A stretch of DNA of 64,000 bases, from contig DASYQD010000127.1 of the NCBI GenBank assembly GCA_036005845.1, positions 62,001-126,000 on the forward strand, in the 5' to 3' direction. A program made the translations under genes and the position numbers. Of the stretch, positions 1 to 8,782 are shown piece by piece; position 1 is the stretch's first letter; each line of letters begins with the position of its first letter. The notes below the pieces were generated by a model that saw only the letters and a program-made list of their open reading frames with translations, was not told the origin of the DNA and did no database searches. This DNA is from DASYQD01 sp036005845 (lineage in GTDB: Bacteria > Acidobacteriota > Thermoanaerobaculia > Multivoradales > JAIOJS01).

Positions 1-2019
1 GCCGAGCTGGCCATCGCCACGAGCAGCAAGGAGAAGCCTGACTTCGACGAAGAGGTCGCACAAGCAATCGAGACCGAGTGGCAGCCGAAGACGCCGCTCA
101 TCGCCGACGGCGACGTGCATCCGTATGCGCTCGAGCTCCCGTTCTCCACCACGCTCGACAGCGTGAAGCACCTCTTCATCCGGCCGTCGATCGCCGCCGG
201 AACCGAGTTCGCCATCGAGTCGATCCGCATCGTCGCGCGCCGCGAGCACCTGGCGTCGATCCACTCCGGCCCGGCCTGGCAGGGCCTCGGCGAGATCTAC
301 CAGGAGTCGCTCGTGTCGCGGACGCCCGAGACGCTGCGCTTCGAGGTGACGCTGCCGCAGCGGCCGTGGCTCGACCTCTCGGTGGGGACGCTCGACAACC
401 AGCCGCTCACCTTCGTCGTCAGCGCCGCCGACGGCACCAATGGGAAGCCGGCGACGCTGCTGCGCCGCACGGTCACGCGCGCGCAGCGGTGGGAGCGCGC
501 CCCTATCGAGCTCGACGCGTTCGCCGGCAGGCGCGTGACGCTCACCCTCGCGCTTGAAGGCGCGGCGCCCGGCGCCATCGGCCTCTGGGGCTCGCCGGTC
601 GTCCGCGACGGTGGCACCGCCCGCGAACGCAGGCCCAACGTCATCCTCGTCTGGGCCGACACACTGCGCCGCGACCACCTCGACCTCTACGGCTACTCGC
701 GTCCCACGTCACCCGAGATCCGCAAGCTCGGCGCCGAGGGCACGGTCTTCGACGACTGCCTAGGCCAGGCAACGTGGACCAAGGTGGCGACGCCGGCGAT
801 GATGACCTCGCTGCAGCCGCTCACCAACGGCGTGCACAGCTTCTATGACCGCCTACCCGCCTCGGCGACGACGATGGCCGAGGTGTTTCGCGGCGCCGGC
901 TACTCGACGCTGTCGCTCTCCTCGGTCTTCTTCACCGGCAGGATGACCAACCTCCACCAGGGCTTCGAGGAGCTGCACGAGGACGGCTCGCTGCCCGATC
1001 TGAAGACGTCGAAGTCGGCGCGCGAGTACGTCGACCGGCTGCTGCCCTGGATCGAGTCGCGGCGCGGCAGCCCCTTCTTCGCCTTCCTCCACGTCACCGA
1101 CCCGCACGATCCCTACCGGCCCTACCCGCCGTACGACACCCTCTTCTCGAGCTCGGAGCAGAACGCGCGGCACGAGAAGGAGGCCGAGAAGGTGAAGACG
1201 TTCATCCACGATCCGCTGCTGCGCGACTTCGGCATGCCGACGCGCGGCGAGGTGATCGCCGCCGGCCTCGACCCCGAGGCCTGGTCACGGGGCCAGCGCG
1301 ACTGGTACGACGGCTCGATCCGTGGCATGGACGCCGAGATCGGCCGCCTCGTCGAACGGCTGCGCGCGCTCGGCCTCGACCGCGACACGCTGGTCGTCTT
1401 CACCGGCGACCACGGTGAGGAGTTCTTCGAGCACGGCCGCACCTTCCACGGCCAGAGCGTCTACAGCGAGCTGCAACGGCTGCCGCTGGTCTTCTGGTGG
1501 CCGGGGCACGTCAGCGCCGGGCGTCGCGTCGCCGAGACCATGGCGACGATCGACATCATGCCGACGATCCTCGGCCTCGCGGGGTTGGCGGCGCCCGCGG
1601 GGATCGAGGGACGGAGTCTGGCCACGTGGGTCGCGGCCGGCAGGAACGGCGCGCTGCCCGCGGCTTCGCGCGAGCTGCCGGTGTTCACCGAGAAGGCGGC
1701 GACGCGGCCCGGGCAGGGCAGTCCGCCGCCCAACGCGACCGAGTCGTATGCCGTCGTCGACGGCGGCTGGAAGCTCATTCACAACGTCAAGCCGGCGCCG
1801 GGCGCCGTCGAGTACGAGCTCTACGATCGCCGCCGCGATCCCGGCGACGCCACCAACGTCGCCGCCAGCCACCCCGACGTAGTCGCGCGCTTGGGCGCCG
1901 AGCTCGAGGGCTGGCGGACGAAGATGCTCGCCGCAAAGCTGCCGCCGGACTCGGCAGCGGCCGCGGCGATGCGGCCGGAGGAGCTGCAGCGGTTGAAGAG
2001 CCTCGGCTACGTGCAGTAG
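1..2019 (+). CDS. Sulfatase-like hydrolase/transferase (alkaline phosphatase superfamily), 5'-partial
   Basis: The frame is open from base 1, so the true start lies outside the window; a GTG at 115 is only an internal possibility. About 210 beta-rich residues precede a sulfatase-like domain that opens with NVILVWADTLRRDHL (from about residue 213) and contains TGDHGEEFFEHG (about 467), both metal-site motifs of the superfamily. The usual sulfatase C/S-x-P-x-R formylglycine site is absent; the equivalent stretch reads ATWTKVATPAMM, so a Thr nucleophile as in phospho-transferring relatives is likely. The tail LKSLGYV is common at the C-terminus of acidobacterial members. Substrate unknown; true sulfatase activity is doubtful. 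Confidence 0.85.
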   Translation, partial: AELAIATSSKEKPDFDEEVAQAIETEWQPKTPLIADGDVHPYALELPFSTTLDSVKHLFIRPSIAAGTEFAIESIRIVARREHLASIHSGPAWQGLGEIYQESLVSRTPETLRFEVTLPQRPWLDLSVGTLDNQPLTFVVSAADGTNGKPATLLRRTVTRAQRWERAPIELDAFAGRRVTLTLALEGAAPGAIGLWGSPVVRDGGTARERRPNVILVWADTLRRDHLDLYGYSRPTSPEIRKLGAEGTVFDDCLGQATWTKVATPAMMTSLQPLTNGVHSFYDRLPASATTMAEVFRGAGYSTLSLSSVFFTGRMTNLHQGFEELHEDGSLPDLKTSKSAREYVDRLLPWIESRRGSPFFAFLHVTDPHDPYRPYPPYDTLFSSSEQNARHEKEAEKVKTFIHDPLLRDFGMPTRGEVIAAGLDPEAWSRGQRDWYDGSIRGMDAEIGRLVERLRALGLDRDTLVVFTGDHGEEFFEHGRTFHGQSVYSELQRLPLVFWWPGHVSAGRRVAETMATIDIMPTILGLAGLAAPAGIEGRSLATWVAAGRNGALPAASRELPVFTEKAATRPGQGSPPPNATESYAVVDGGWKLIHNVKPAPGAVEYELYDRRRDPGDATNVAASHPDVVARLGAELEGWRTKMLAAKLPPDSAAAAAMRPEELQRLKSLGYVQ

Positions 2020-2034
2020 CCGCGAGCGCAGGCG

Positions 2035-3225
2035 TCACGCGCCGTCGAACGGCAGGCCGACGTAGTTCTCGGCGATGACCGTCTGCGCCGCCCGCGAGTG
2101 CAGCACGTAGTCGAGCTCGGCGAGCTGCAGCCGGCGGTCGAACGGCGACTGCTCCTCGAAGCGGTGGAGCAGCGTCGTCATGTAGGTGGAGTAGCGGACC
2201 ACCTTCCACACACGCGCGAGGCAGGTGTCGGAGTAGCGGTCGAGTCCCGTCGTGGCGCCGCCGTGGAAGTAGTCGGCCAGCGCGCGCGCCAGCACCCGCA
2301 CGTCGGCCGCCGCGAGGTTGAGACCCTTGGCTCCCGTGGGCGGCACGATGTGGCAGGCGTCGCCGGCGAGGAACAGCCGCCCATGCCGCATCGGCTCGGC
2401 GACGAACGAGCGGCAGGGCGTGATCCCCTTCTGCACGATGTGGCCTTCGACGATCTCCGTGCGGTCGTCGTCGCCGAGCCGCACGTGCAGCTCGTCCCAG
2501 ATGCGCCCGTCGGGCCACGCGGCGACATCATCGTCCGCTGAACACTGCACATAGAGCCGCGACAGTTGCGGCGAGCGGCGGCTCGCCAGCGCAAAGCCGC
2601 GCTCGTGATGGGCGTAGGTCATCTGCGCGATGGGCGGCGACTCCGAGAGGATGCCGAGCCAGCCGAACGGGAACTCGCGCTCGCAAACCGTGAGGGCGCC
2701 GGCCGGAATCGCGGCACGGCAGACGCCGTGGAACCCGTCGCAGCCTGCGACGAGGTCGCAGACGAGCGTCGCGTCGGCGTTCTCGTGCCGGAAATGGATC
2801 GCCGGGCGATTGCCGTCGATGCCTTCGACCCGTGTCGCTTCCGCTTCGAAGAGGAGCGGCCCGCCCGCCGCGAGGCGCGCGGCGATCAAATCCTTCACCA
2901 CCTCCTGCTGTCCGTAGATGTGCACCAGCCGGCCGGTGAGCGCGGGAAAGTCGAGGTGGATGACGTTCCCGGCGAATCGGATGTCCAACGCGTCGTCGAC
3001 CATCGCCTCTCGCCGCATGCGCTCGTCGACGCCGAGTTCCTGCATCAGCTCGACGGTCGCCGGCTCTAGCACGCCGGCCCGCACGCGGCACTCGACGTAA
3101 CTGCGGCTGCGCGCTTCGATCACCACGCAGTCGATCCCCGCCCGCTGCAGCAGCAGCGACAGGAACAGCCCGGCCGGCCCGGCGCCGACGATGCCGACCT
3201 GCGTGCGCATCGGCACGGCTGACAT
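2035..3225 (-). CDS. pobA: 4-hydroxybenzoate 3-monooxygenase
   Basis: A 396-residue class A flavoprotein monooxygenase that would hydroxylate 4-hydroxybenzoate to protocatechuate with NADPH and O2. The FAD dinucleotide fold is at the N-terminus (GAGPAG, about residue 14), the DG motif appears as AGCDGFHG, and the GD motif as GDACHIVPPTGAKGLN. Substrate-pocket residues of Pseudomonas PobA seem kept: Tyr in MTYAHH, Ser and Arg in ALASRRS, Arg in LSRLYVQ, and the C-terminal Tyr in AENYVGLP. Length matches the family (about 394). No protocatechuate ring-cleavage genes or pobR are nearby, so the downstream pathway must be encoded elsewhere. Confidence 0.93.
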   Translation of the reverse strand: MSAVPMRTQVGIVGAGPAGLFLSLLLQRAGIDCVVIEARSRSYVECRVRAGVLEPATVELMQELGVDERMRREAMVDDALDIRFAGNVIHLDFPALTGRLVHIYGQQEVVKDLIAARLAAGGPLLFEAEATRVEGIDGNRPAIHFRHENADATLVCDLVAGCDGFHGVCRAAIPAGALTVCEREFPFGWLGILSESPPIAQMTYAHHERGFALASRRSPQLSRLYVQCSADDDVAAWPDGRIWDELHVRLGDDDRTEIVEGHIVQKGITPCRSFVAEPMRHGRLFLAGDACHIVPPTGAKGLNLAAADVRVLARALADYFHGGATTGLDRYSDTCLARVWKVVRYSTYMTTLLHRFEEQSPFDRRLQLAELDYVLHSRAAQTVIAENYVGLPFDGA

Positions 3226-3519
3226 CGCGCGATCTTACGACCGCGTCGTACGCCACACCGAAGGCCGCTGGCGGCGGGCACCCAATCCCAACGCGGGGCT
3301 CTGCGGGCAGCGACCCAAGAACCCTCTAATACCGAGCTCTACTACGGCACTACGGCGCCACGACTCTCTTCTGTGCCATCTCCCAGGGCCTCCACGAGTA
3401 CCGCGACCGGTAACAAGACGGCGTGAATTTGACTAGCGAGGTAAGGAGCTCACTGTGGCCGGTCAGGATGTATCGGTCCGTTGACCCGACCGGAGCATTA
3501 AGGCAAGTCGGCCCGCCCG
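3226..3519. other. Intergenic region between pobA and the CHAT operon end
   Basis: About 294 bp with no convincing gene. A plus-strand frame ending at the TAA at 3411-3413 reads ...TTLFCAISQGLHEYRDR, which looks like the C-terminal tail of some protein, but no start or longer homologous frame is visible, so it may be a gene remnant. The pobA promoter must lie near 3226-3300. No transposase or tRNA is seen. Confidence 0.3.
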
Positions 3520-4671
3520 CTACGGGACTCTTTCCGGCGGACCGTTCGGCTCCCAACGCGCAAAAGGCTTGGCGTGCTCACAGGCATACTCACCGATGAC
3601 GCTCGGTGGGGGTTGATTAACGTCGTTTTTCGCGTGCATTACGGTATGGGGTTCCCCGGGCCAGTAGTTGTCGACGGGCCACTTCCCGACCTCCAAACCT
3701 CCCAAGACGTGGCCGATCTCATGAGCGAGCAACGTCGTGTTCTTGTCCGGAACCGCGTCTGTTACTACGACGATTGCGCTATCCACCCCATGGCCGCTGG
3801 TTTCACCGCCAGCCGTGGAAAACGGCGGCTTTACAAATGCCACTGGCACACCAGCTGCCGGCCCTAGCGTTTGAAGAAGCGAGCGTAGACAGATGAGATT
3901 ACCGTCCGCAATCTCGGCCACTATATCAGAGTCGACCAAGAATTCGTCGGGCTTGGGAAAAGCAATCTCAATACCACACCGGTCTCCCGGGCCGGCATCC
4001 TGCCAGATGGACGTGCCCTTGAGTAGCCGCTCAGCGGATACAAAGGGCGCGCCTTTCATGTCGCTAACAAGGAAGGGCAGGAGCTGGACACGGTAGATGT
4101 AGTCCTGCCCGGCGAGGTCGGGCGCCGGGAGATCGCGGGCGAATAGATGAGCATCACTGGGCACGACGTCCGTTTCGATCAAACAAGAGCCCACTTCGGG
4201 GAGCAAGGCCTCCGAGTGGAGATCGATCGTGCCGGTGACGGCGGCCACCCTAGAGACTGGCGTAGGCAAGCTGTAGTTGAGTGCGAAGGCCATGGTGATT
4301 GGTAGCGCAGGTGCCCTTAGAAAATCACCATCCACGACCAGGTTTGCATCAGCAATGGGACGCCAGTAATAACCATTGATTTCACCCTTGAGCGCAACGG
4401 CGCCGGGGCCACCTTTGACCCAATCTATCGAAGTCTCCTTGAAGTCGAATTCAAAATACACAGGCTGAAGACGGTTCCAGCGGGCGGAGCGCAGCACCTT
4501 TGCGGCAAGGACCTGGGGTTTACCGGTCTCGGGCACGTGGATGCGCAGGTCGGCATATAGATCGCCGATAAGCGGTCGGCGCGAGCGCAAGCGGGTTATG
4601 CTGAACGCATAGGGGTGAGTGGCCAAGCGATCAAACATCGCGAAATCTTTCACGTGGGTGTCAGCATTCAT
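3520..4671 (-). CDS. Unknown protein with HExxH metalloprotease-like motif
   Basis: 383 residues, no signal peptide, not recognised as a whole. The C-terminal third carries LLAHEIGHVLGGLE (H317, E318, H321), the zinc-binding helix of gluzincin/metzincin proteases; the position where metzincins have the third His/Asp ligand is Glu327. A downstream VMH (PHTVMHAKN) could be a Met-turn-like element. The first ~230 residues are beta-rich and without a recognised domain. ATG at 4671 lies nine bases beyond the stop of the upstream 314-residue gene, so the two are almost certainly co-transcribed. Base composition is clearly less GC-rich than the flanking housekeeping genes, suggesting acquisition. 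Confidence 0.75.
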   Translation of the reverse strand: MNADTHVKDFAMFDRLATHPYAFSITRLRSRRPLIGDLYADLRIHVPETGKPQVLAAKVLRSARWNRLQPVYFEFDFKETSIDWVKGGPGAVALKGEINGYYWRPIADANLVVDGDFLRAPALPITMAFALNYSLPTPVSRVAAVTGTIDLHSEALLPEVGSCLIETDVVPSDAHLFARDLPAPDLAGQDYIYRVQLLPFLVSDMKGAPFVSAERLLKGTSIWQDAGPGDRCGIEIAFPKPDEFLVDSDIVAEIADGNLICLRSLLQTLGPAAGVPVAFVKPPFSTAGGETSGHGVDSAIVVVTDAVPDKNTTLLAHEIGHVLGGLEVGKWPVDNYWPGEPHTVMHAKNDVNQPPPSVIGEYACEHAKPFARWEPNGPPERVP

Positions 4672-4680
4672 TGGACGCGA

Positions 4681-5625
4681 TTAGGGAATGCCAAACGATA
4701 CCTTAGGAAAGCGGATGGGATCGCAATTGATGCCATTGCCGCCGGCCTGGTCCGACGTAAACCGCGGAATCGGGCAGCGGGCCCCTCCAATCTTGGCGAG
4801 CGCCGCTCTTAGAGCGTCCGGGTCATCGATGACCTGGTAGTGCCAGCGAAAGTCGTCATCGTCTGGCGTATCGTCAGGCGCCGGCAGGTCGCCCCACCGC
4901 AGCGGATTCTCGTCGCACAAATTGGCGACGGTGATAAAGACGGTGCCGTCCATGACCTCATCCTGCGTGAACATGGCGCTCGCGTCCGGAGACGTACTGC
5001 CAAATTTGACACGTTCGATAGTGAGGGACTTGAGGTTCTTGATGGTGACTGTGACCTCGTGGTTGAGTCGTCTGAAGGCGGGAGTAGGATTGGCGCGGAG
5101 ATAGTTGTCGAACACCCATTCATGGGCTCCGTTCTTCGAGGAGAGCGTTCCCTTGCTGAGAATTGCATGAGCGGCCAGGACGGTTCTTAAAGTTGTTTTT
5201 TTGGGATCGTTTGGGTCGATGATCATGAAGGTCGGATTTAGCACAACGTTACGAACGCTCAGTAGCGAGCGATTGGCGACATCTTCGAAGGTGGCGAGGC
5301 CGCCCAGGGTGGTGTCCCAGGCTGGTGGTGAGTCGAGGCCTTCCGGGAATTCATGCTTGAACACCAGTCGATGCCCTTGTAGAGGCCAAAGCCCTCTCAG
5401 ATCCCTTTGGTGGTTAGTGTCTAGGGGTTGCGTGCCGAGGGTTGCGAATGCGGCATGGCGGCGGAGGCGAGAGAACCCGTCGACCGACATTTCGCGTTCG
5501 CTGGGGGCGGTGCGCCAGGCGTTTGGCAGCACGAAGCAAAACGCCTCGGGGTCGGTCGGTGGATCCTGCCTTGGCACGATGCCGCAGATGCCGGTGAACG
5601 TGATCTCTGCGGTGAACGGCGGCAT
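4681..5625 (-). CDS. Hypothetical protein linked to CHAT protease and HExxH protein
   Basis: 314 residues, no signal peptide or membrane segment, family not recognised. The N-terminus (PPFTAEITFTGICGIVP) suggests a beta strand-rich start; the middle holds an ITVANL-type strand and an acidic stretch (DDTPDDDDF). Start ATG at 5625 is preceded by a strong purine-rich ribosome site (GGAGGAGGGA, about 5 bases upstream). It sits 35 bp downstream of the CHAT gene and 9 bp upstream of the HExxH gene, so it is the middle gene of a three-gene unit. It could be a CHAT substrate or an adaptor, but nothing in the sequence proves it. Confidence 0.72.
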   Translation of the reverse strand: MPPFTAEITFTGICGIVPRQDPPTDPEAFCFVLPNAWRTAPSEREMSVDGFSRLRRHAAFATLGTQPLDTNHQRDLRGLWPLQGHRLVFKHEFPEGLDSPPAWDTTLGGLATFEDVANRSLLSVRNVVLNPTFMIIDPNDPKKTTLRTVLAAHAILSKGTLSSKNGAHEWVFDNYLRANPTPAFRRLNHEVTVTIKNLKSLTIERVKFGSTSPDASAMFTQDEVMDGTVFITVANLCDENPLRWGDLPAPDDTPDDDDFRWHYQVIDDPDALRAALAKIGGARCPIPRFTSDQAGGNGINCDPIRFPKVSFGIP

Positions 5626-5660
5626 GATGTCCCTCCTCCGGCCTGCTGTTGGCGACCGGT

Positions 5661-8600
5661 CTAGTTAACCGAGTTCACGACTACTTCGTACGCGGCCCAG
5701 GTGGCCGGGTTGCGCAAGTCGGGATCCGGGCTGCGGATCAGTTGTAGCTGCGCCTCGCGCAGGGCCTCGGCGGGGTCGTCGCCCCGCTGCAGCTCGCGGT
5801 GGAAGGCGACGAGCAGGGCGCTGCTCGAGCGGTCCTCGACGCTCCACAGCGTGCCCACCACGGCCGCGGCGCCGGCGTCGAGGAGGGCGCGGACCAAGCC
5901 GGAGATGCCCTCGGCGCGCCGGGGCATCGACTCGACTGTGTGGCAGGCGGAGAGCACGGCCAGCTTGAGGTGCGGCAAGTGCAGCTTGGCGACGTCGGCA
6001 GCCGAGAGCAGCGAGGCCGGCGCCCTCGGGTCAGGGGCGAGCGGCAGGAAGGAGCGGCTCGGCTGCGTTGGATGCGTGACGGCGTGACCGGCGAAGTGCC
6101 ATACCGCGGCCTCGGGCAAATCGCCGAGGATGGCCGGGGCCGTCGCCTGTGGGCCGGTTAGCACGGTGGCGCTCGCGTAGAGCCGGTGCAGCGTGTCGAC
6201 TTCGTCAGCAGCCGCGGCAAGGTCTTCGAGCCGCGGGAACTCACCGGGGTCGAGGCGTGGCGCGCCGGTCAACAGGACGCGGTCGCGAGGGGCCGGCTCG
6301 TAGCGCTCGGGACTCGCCGCGCAGCCGCCCAACGCCTGCGCCATGACGACGGCGTGCCGAATCACAACCGTCTCGGAGCCATCGCCGAGCGGTAGGGCGG
6401 CAAACGGCAGCCCCGACAGCTCACGGTCGGGAACGATGCACAATCGCGCGTCGTCCGGAAGGTCCGCCGGCAGTAGGAGCGCACCGAGCGCCGCGGCAGC
6501 TGGCCCTGGTCTTCCTTCGACGCGCAACGACTCCTCGAACGCCCGGACGCTGTGCGCGAGGTCGGACCGGTCCATCGGCACGGTCGTCAACTCGACGCCT
6601 CGACCGGTCAGCTCGAAGCGGTCGACGGCATCCGAGCGCACCGCGTAGGCGAGGACGACCGTCGATGGTGGGAGCACGCTCGGGATGCTGCCGCCGGCAA
6701 TCCCGTCGACGGCGCGGCTGCGCTCGAGCAGCCGCAGCGCCTCCTCGGCGCCGTCCGGACGAGCCACCGCCATGGCGATCAGCTCGTCGTAGACCGCCTG
6801 CCAGGTCTCGCTGTAGAGCCGCCGTTCCGCCGGCTCGAGGAGCTCCGTGCGTTGCGTTTCGAAGAGGCGCAGTGCTGCCTGCAGGTCGGCTTGCGCTTCC
6901 TGAGTGCGGCCTCCTTCGCGGCGCAGCCGCGCCCGCGCCAGCAGCGCGTGACCCTCCCGCACCGGCAACCGGTGGGCACGAAAGAACGTCACGGCGTCGT
7001 TCAAGCCGCGTTCTCGCTGCGGCGCGGGCTCGCCGGTCGTCAGCTCGGCCTCGGCAAGCCGTAGCTCGACGGCGGCTCGCTCGGCGAGCGTCGAGGGTGG
7101 CAGCTTGCTGACCAAGTCACGGGCGCCCTCGAGATCGGCGCGCAGCTCGGCGGCCGTCGCCCGCTCTTGGCCGACGAGAGCACGGCGGAGATGGGATTCG
7201 AGCGCCAGCAAAGAATCTTGGCCATCGCCGAACCAAGCGACGTCTTCGGCCGCGAAGAGATCCGCCGCGAGCGGGTATCCCTCTTCGAGCGCTGCCTCGC
7301 CCGCCTCCCACAGCACGTTGTGAAGCGACCGGTGACGGTTTTGGCCGCCGAGCTCGCGCAAGGCACGGAAGCGTTCCTGCCATGCCGAGTCGGTGTCGCC
7401 GAGCGTGCGCAGCGTCTCGGCAACCAACCCGCGAACCGCTGCCTCGTTGTCCGGCTCGCGCGCGTGCTCGAAGGCCGCAGCCCCTTGGCGGTAGACGTGA
7501 AGTGCCTCGCCGAGCCGCCCGAGGCGGAAGAGCGCCAGTCCGAGCGCCCAGGCGGCGCGGCCGCAAAGCGCCGGCTGCCGTTCGAGCGAGCAACCGTCGA
7601 GCAACGGAGTCAGCGTCGACACGGCAGCTTCGTTGCGGCTGCTGTTGAACTCGATCGACCCCAGCTCGCGTAGGCACCATCCGTGAAGCGGGCTGTCGCT
7701 GCCGCCGAGGGAGCGGATCGCCTCGGCGAGCAGCGGCGCCGCTCGCTGGTAGTCGCGACTGCGGAGATAGGCTCGCGCCTCGCCATAGACCGCGTGCGCC
7801 CGCGCCAGTGCGCGCTCCTCGGTCCGCGACCGCCGGCGCCCGTCTTCGATGGCGGCCACGGCGGCCGCGGCCGTCCCATCGCCGCCGAGCCGCGCCAGTT
7901 CCTCGCCCAACACTCGCGCGGCTGACAGCCGCCGCGACGCTTCGGCCTCGTTGCCTTCCACGACCGCCTTGCCCCACGCCGGCAGTGCCACGTCGAAGAC
8001 GTGCTCGCGAGCCTGGCGGGGATGTGCCGCGGCAAGCGCCGCGAGGGCGCGACGATCGCCGGCGTCTGCCGCCCGCTGCAGCAACTCGTCGCCCGGCACG
8101 GCCCGCGTCTGGAGCTGCAGCTCGATGCCTTCGAGATGAGCCCGAGCCGCGTCCCACGCCGGATCGCGGTGCTCGTCGAGAAACTGGGCCCAGGCCTGGC
8201 GCGCGAGGAAGAGCAGTTGCAGCTTCTCCAACGCCAGGGCGCGATTGAAGAGCAGTGCGGGCCGCTTCGGCGTCTGGCGCACGGCGTCGTCGAGGATCTC
8301 CAGGGCGGCGACGAGATCCGCCGGCCGGTCGCCTCGGCCGGCGCGCTGGATGAGCAGCGCTGCGACGTCATTCGCCAACGCGGGGTCGGAAGGCGCCTCT
8401 TTCATGCCGCTGTCGAGTCGCGCGAGCGCCTGGTCGAGACCTCTGGCGTCGGAAGACAGCACCATCTCGGCCGCACCCCGGACGTGAGGCCCACCGGCGA
8501 CGCCGGCGGGCGCGCGGAAGATTCGGTGCGGCGGCCGCCGCGTGCTCACATCGCGCTTCGCGGGCGGCTCGGCCCCGGCCGCCAAGCCGACCACGGCACC

Positions 8601-8666
8601 CAGGACCGCGGCGGTGCCGAGGGGAAGAGCGAGCAGCAAGAGACGTCCGCGTCGCAAGAACACCAT
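5661..8666 (-). CDS. Secreted TPR-CHAT (caspase-like) protease
   Basis: 1001 residues. An N-terminal signal peptide (RRGRLLLLALPLG... with a likely cut near AAGA-EP) sends it across the inner membrane, or the segment acts as an anchor. Residues about 65-600 form TPR-type helical repeats. The C-terminal CHAT domain keeps the cysteine-protease dyad: His861 in WHFAGHA and Cys908 in LSACHT, followed by the typical GTLWSVEDRSS strand. CHAT proteins are caspase-fold peptidases related to separase and HetF. ATG 8666 has GAGGG about eight bases upstream. First gene of an apparent operon with the 314- and 383-residue proteins. Substrate unknown. Confidence 0.9.
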   Translation of the reverse strand: MVFLRRGRLLLLALPLGTAAVLGAVVGLAAGAEPPAKRDVSTRRPPHRIFRAPAGVAGGPHVRGAAEMVLSSDARGLDQALARLDSGMKEAPSDPALANDVAALLIQRAGRGDRPADLVAALEILDDAVRQTPKRPALLFNRALALEKLQLLFLARQAWAQFLDEHRDPAWDAARAHLEGIELQLQTRAVPGDELLQRAADAGDRRALAALAAAHPRQAREHVFDVALPAWGKAVVEGNEAEASRRLSAARVLGEELARLGGDGTAAAAVAAIEDGRRRSRTEERALARAHAVYGEARAYLRSRDYQRAAPLLAEAIRSLGGSDSPLHGWCLRELGSIEFNSSRNEAAVSTLTPLLDGCSLERQPALCGRAAWALGLALFRLGRLGEALHVYRQGAAAFEHAREPDNEAAVRGLVAETLRTLGDTDSAWQERFRALRELGGQNRHRSLHNVLWEAGEAALEEGYPLAADLFAAEDVAWFGDGQDSLLALESHLRRALVGQERATAAELRADLEGARDLVSKLPPSTLAERAAVELRLAEAELTTGEPAPQRERGLNDAVTFFRAHRLPVREGHALLARARLRREGGRTQEAQADLQAALRLFETQRTELLEPAERRLYSETWQAVYDELIAMAVARPDGAEEALRLLERSRAVDGIAGGSIPSVLPPSTVVLAYAVRSDAVDRFELTGRGVELTTVPMDRSDLAHSVRAFEESLRVEGRPGPAAAALGALLLPADLPDDARLCIVPDRELSGLPFAALPLGDGSETVVIRHAVVMAQALGGCAASPERYEPAPRDRVLLTGAPRLDPGEFPRLEDLAAAADEVDTLHRLYASATVLTGPQATAPAILGDLPEAAVWHFAGHAVTHPTQPSRSFLPLAPDPRAPASLLSAADVAKLHLPHLKLAVLSACHTVESMPRRAEGISGLVRALLDAGAAAVVGTLWSVEDRSSSALLVAFHRELQRGDDPAEALREAQLQLIRSPDPDLRNPATWAAYEVVVNSVN

Positions 8667-8782
8667 CCCGGCAACCCTCTGGCGCGATGTGGCGCCAGTA
8701 TGCCTGTAGTAGAGACGGATGGACGGCGGAGATTCCCATCGGCACCGCAGCGCGGTGCTACGATCGCCGCGGAGGCTCGCCC

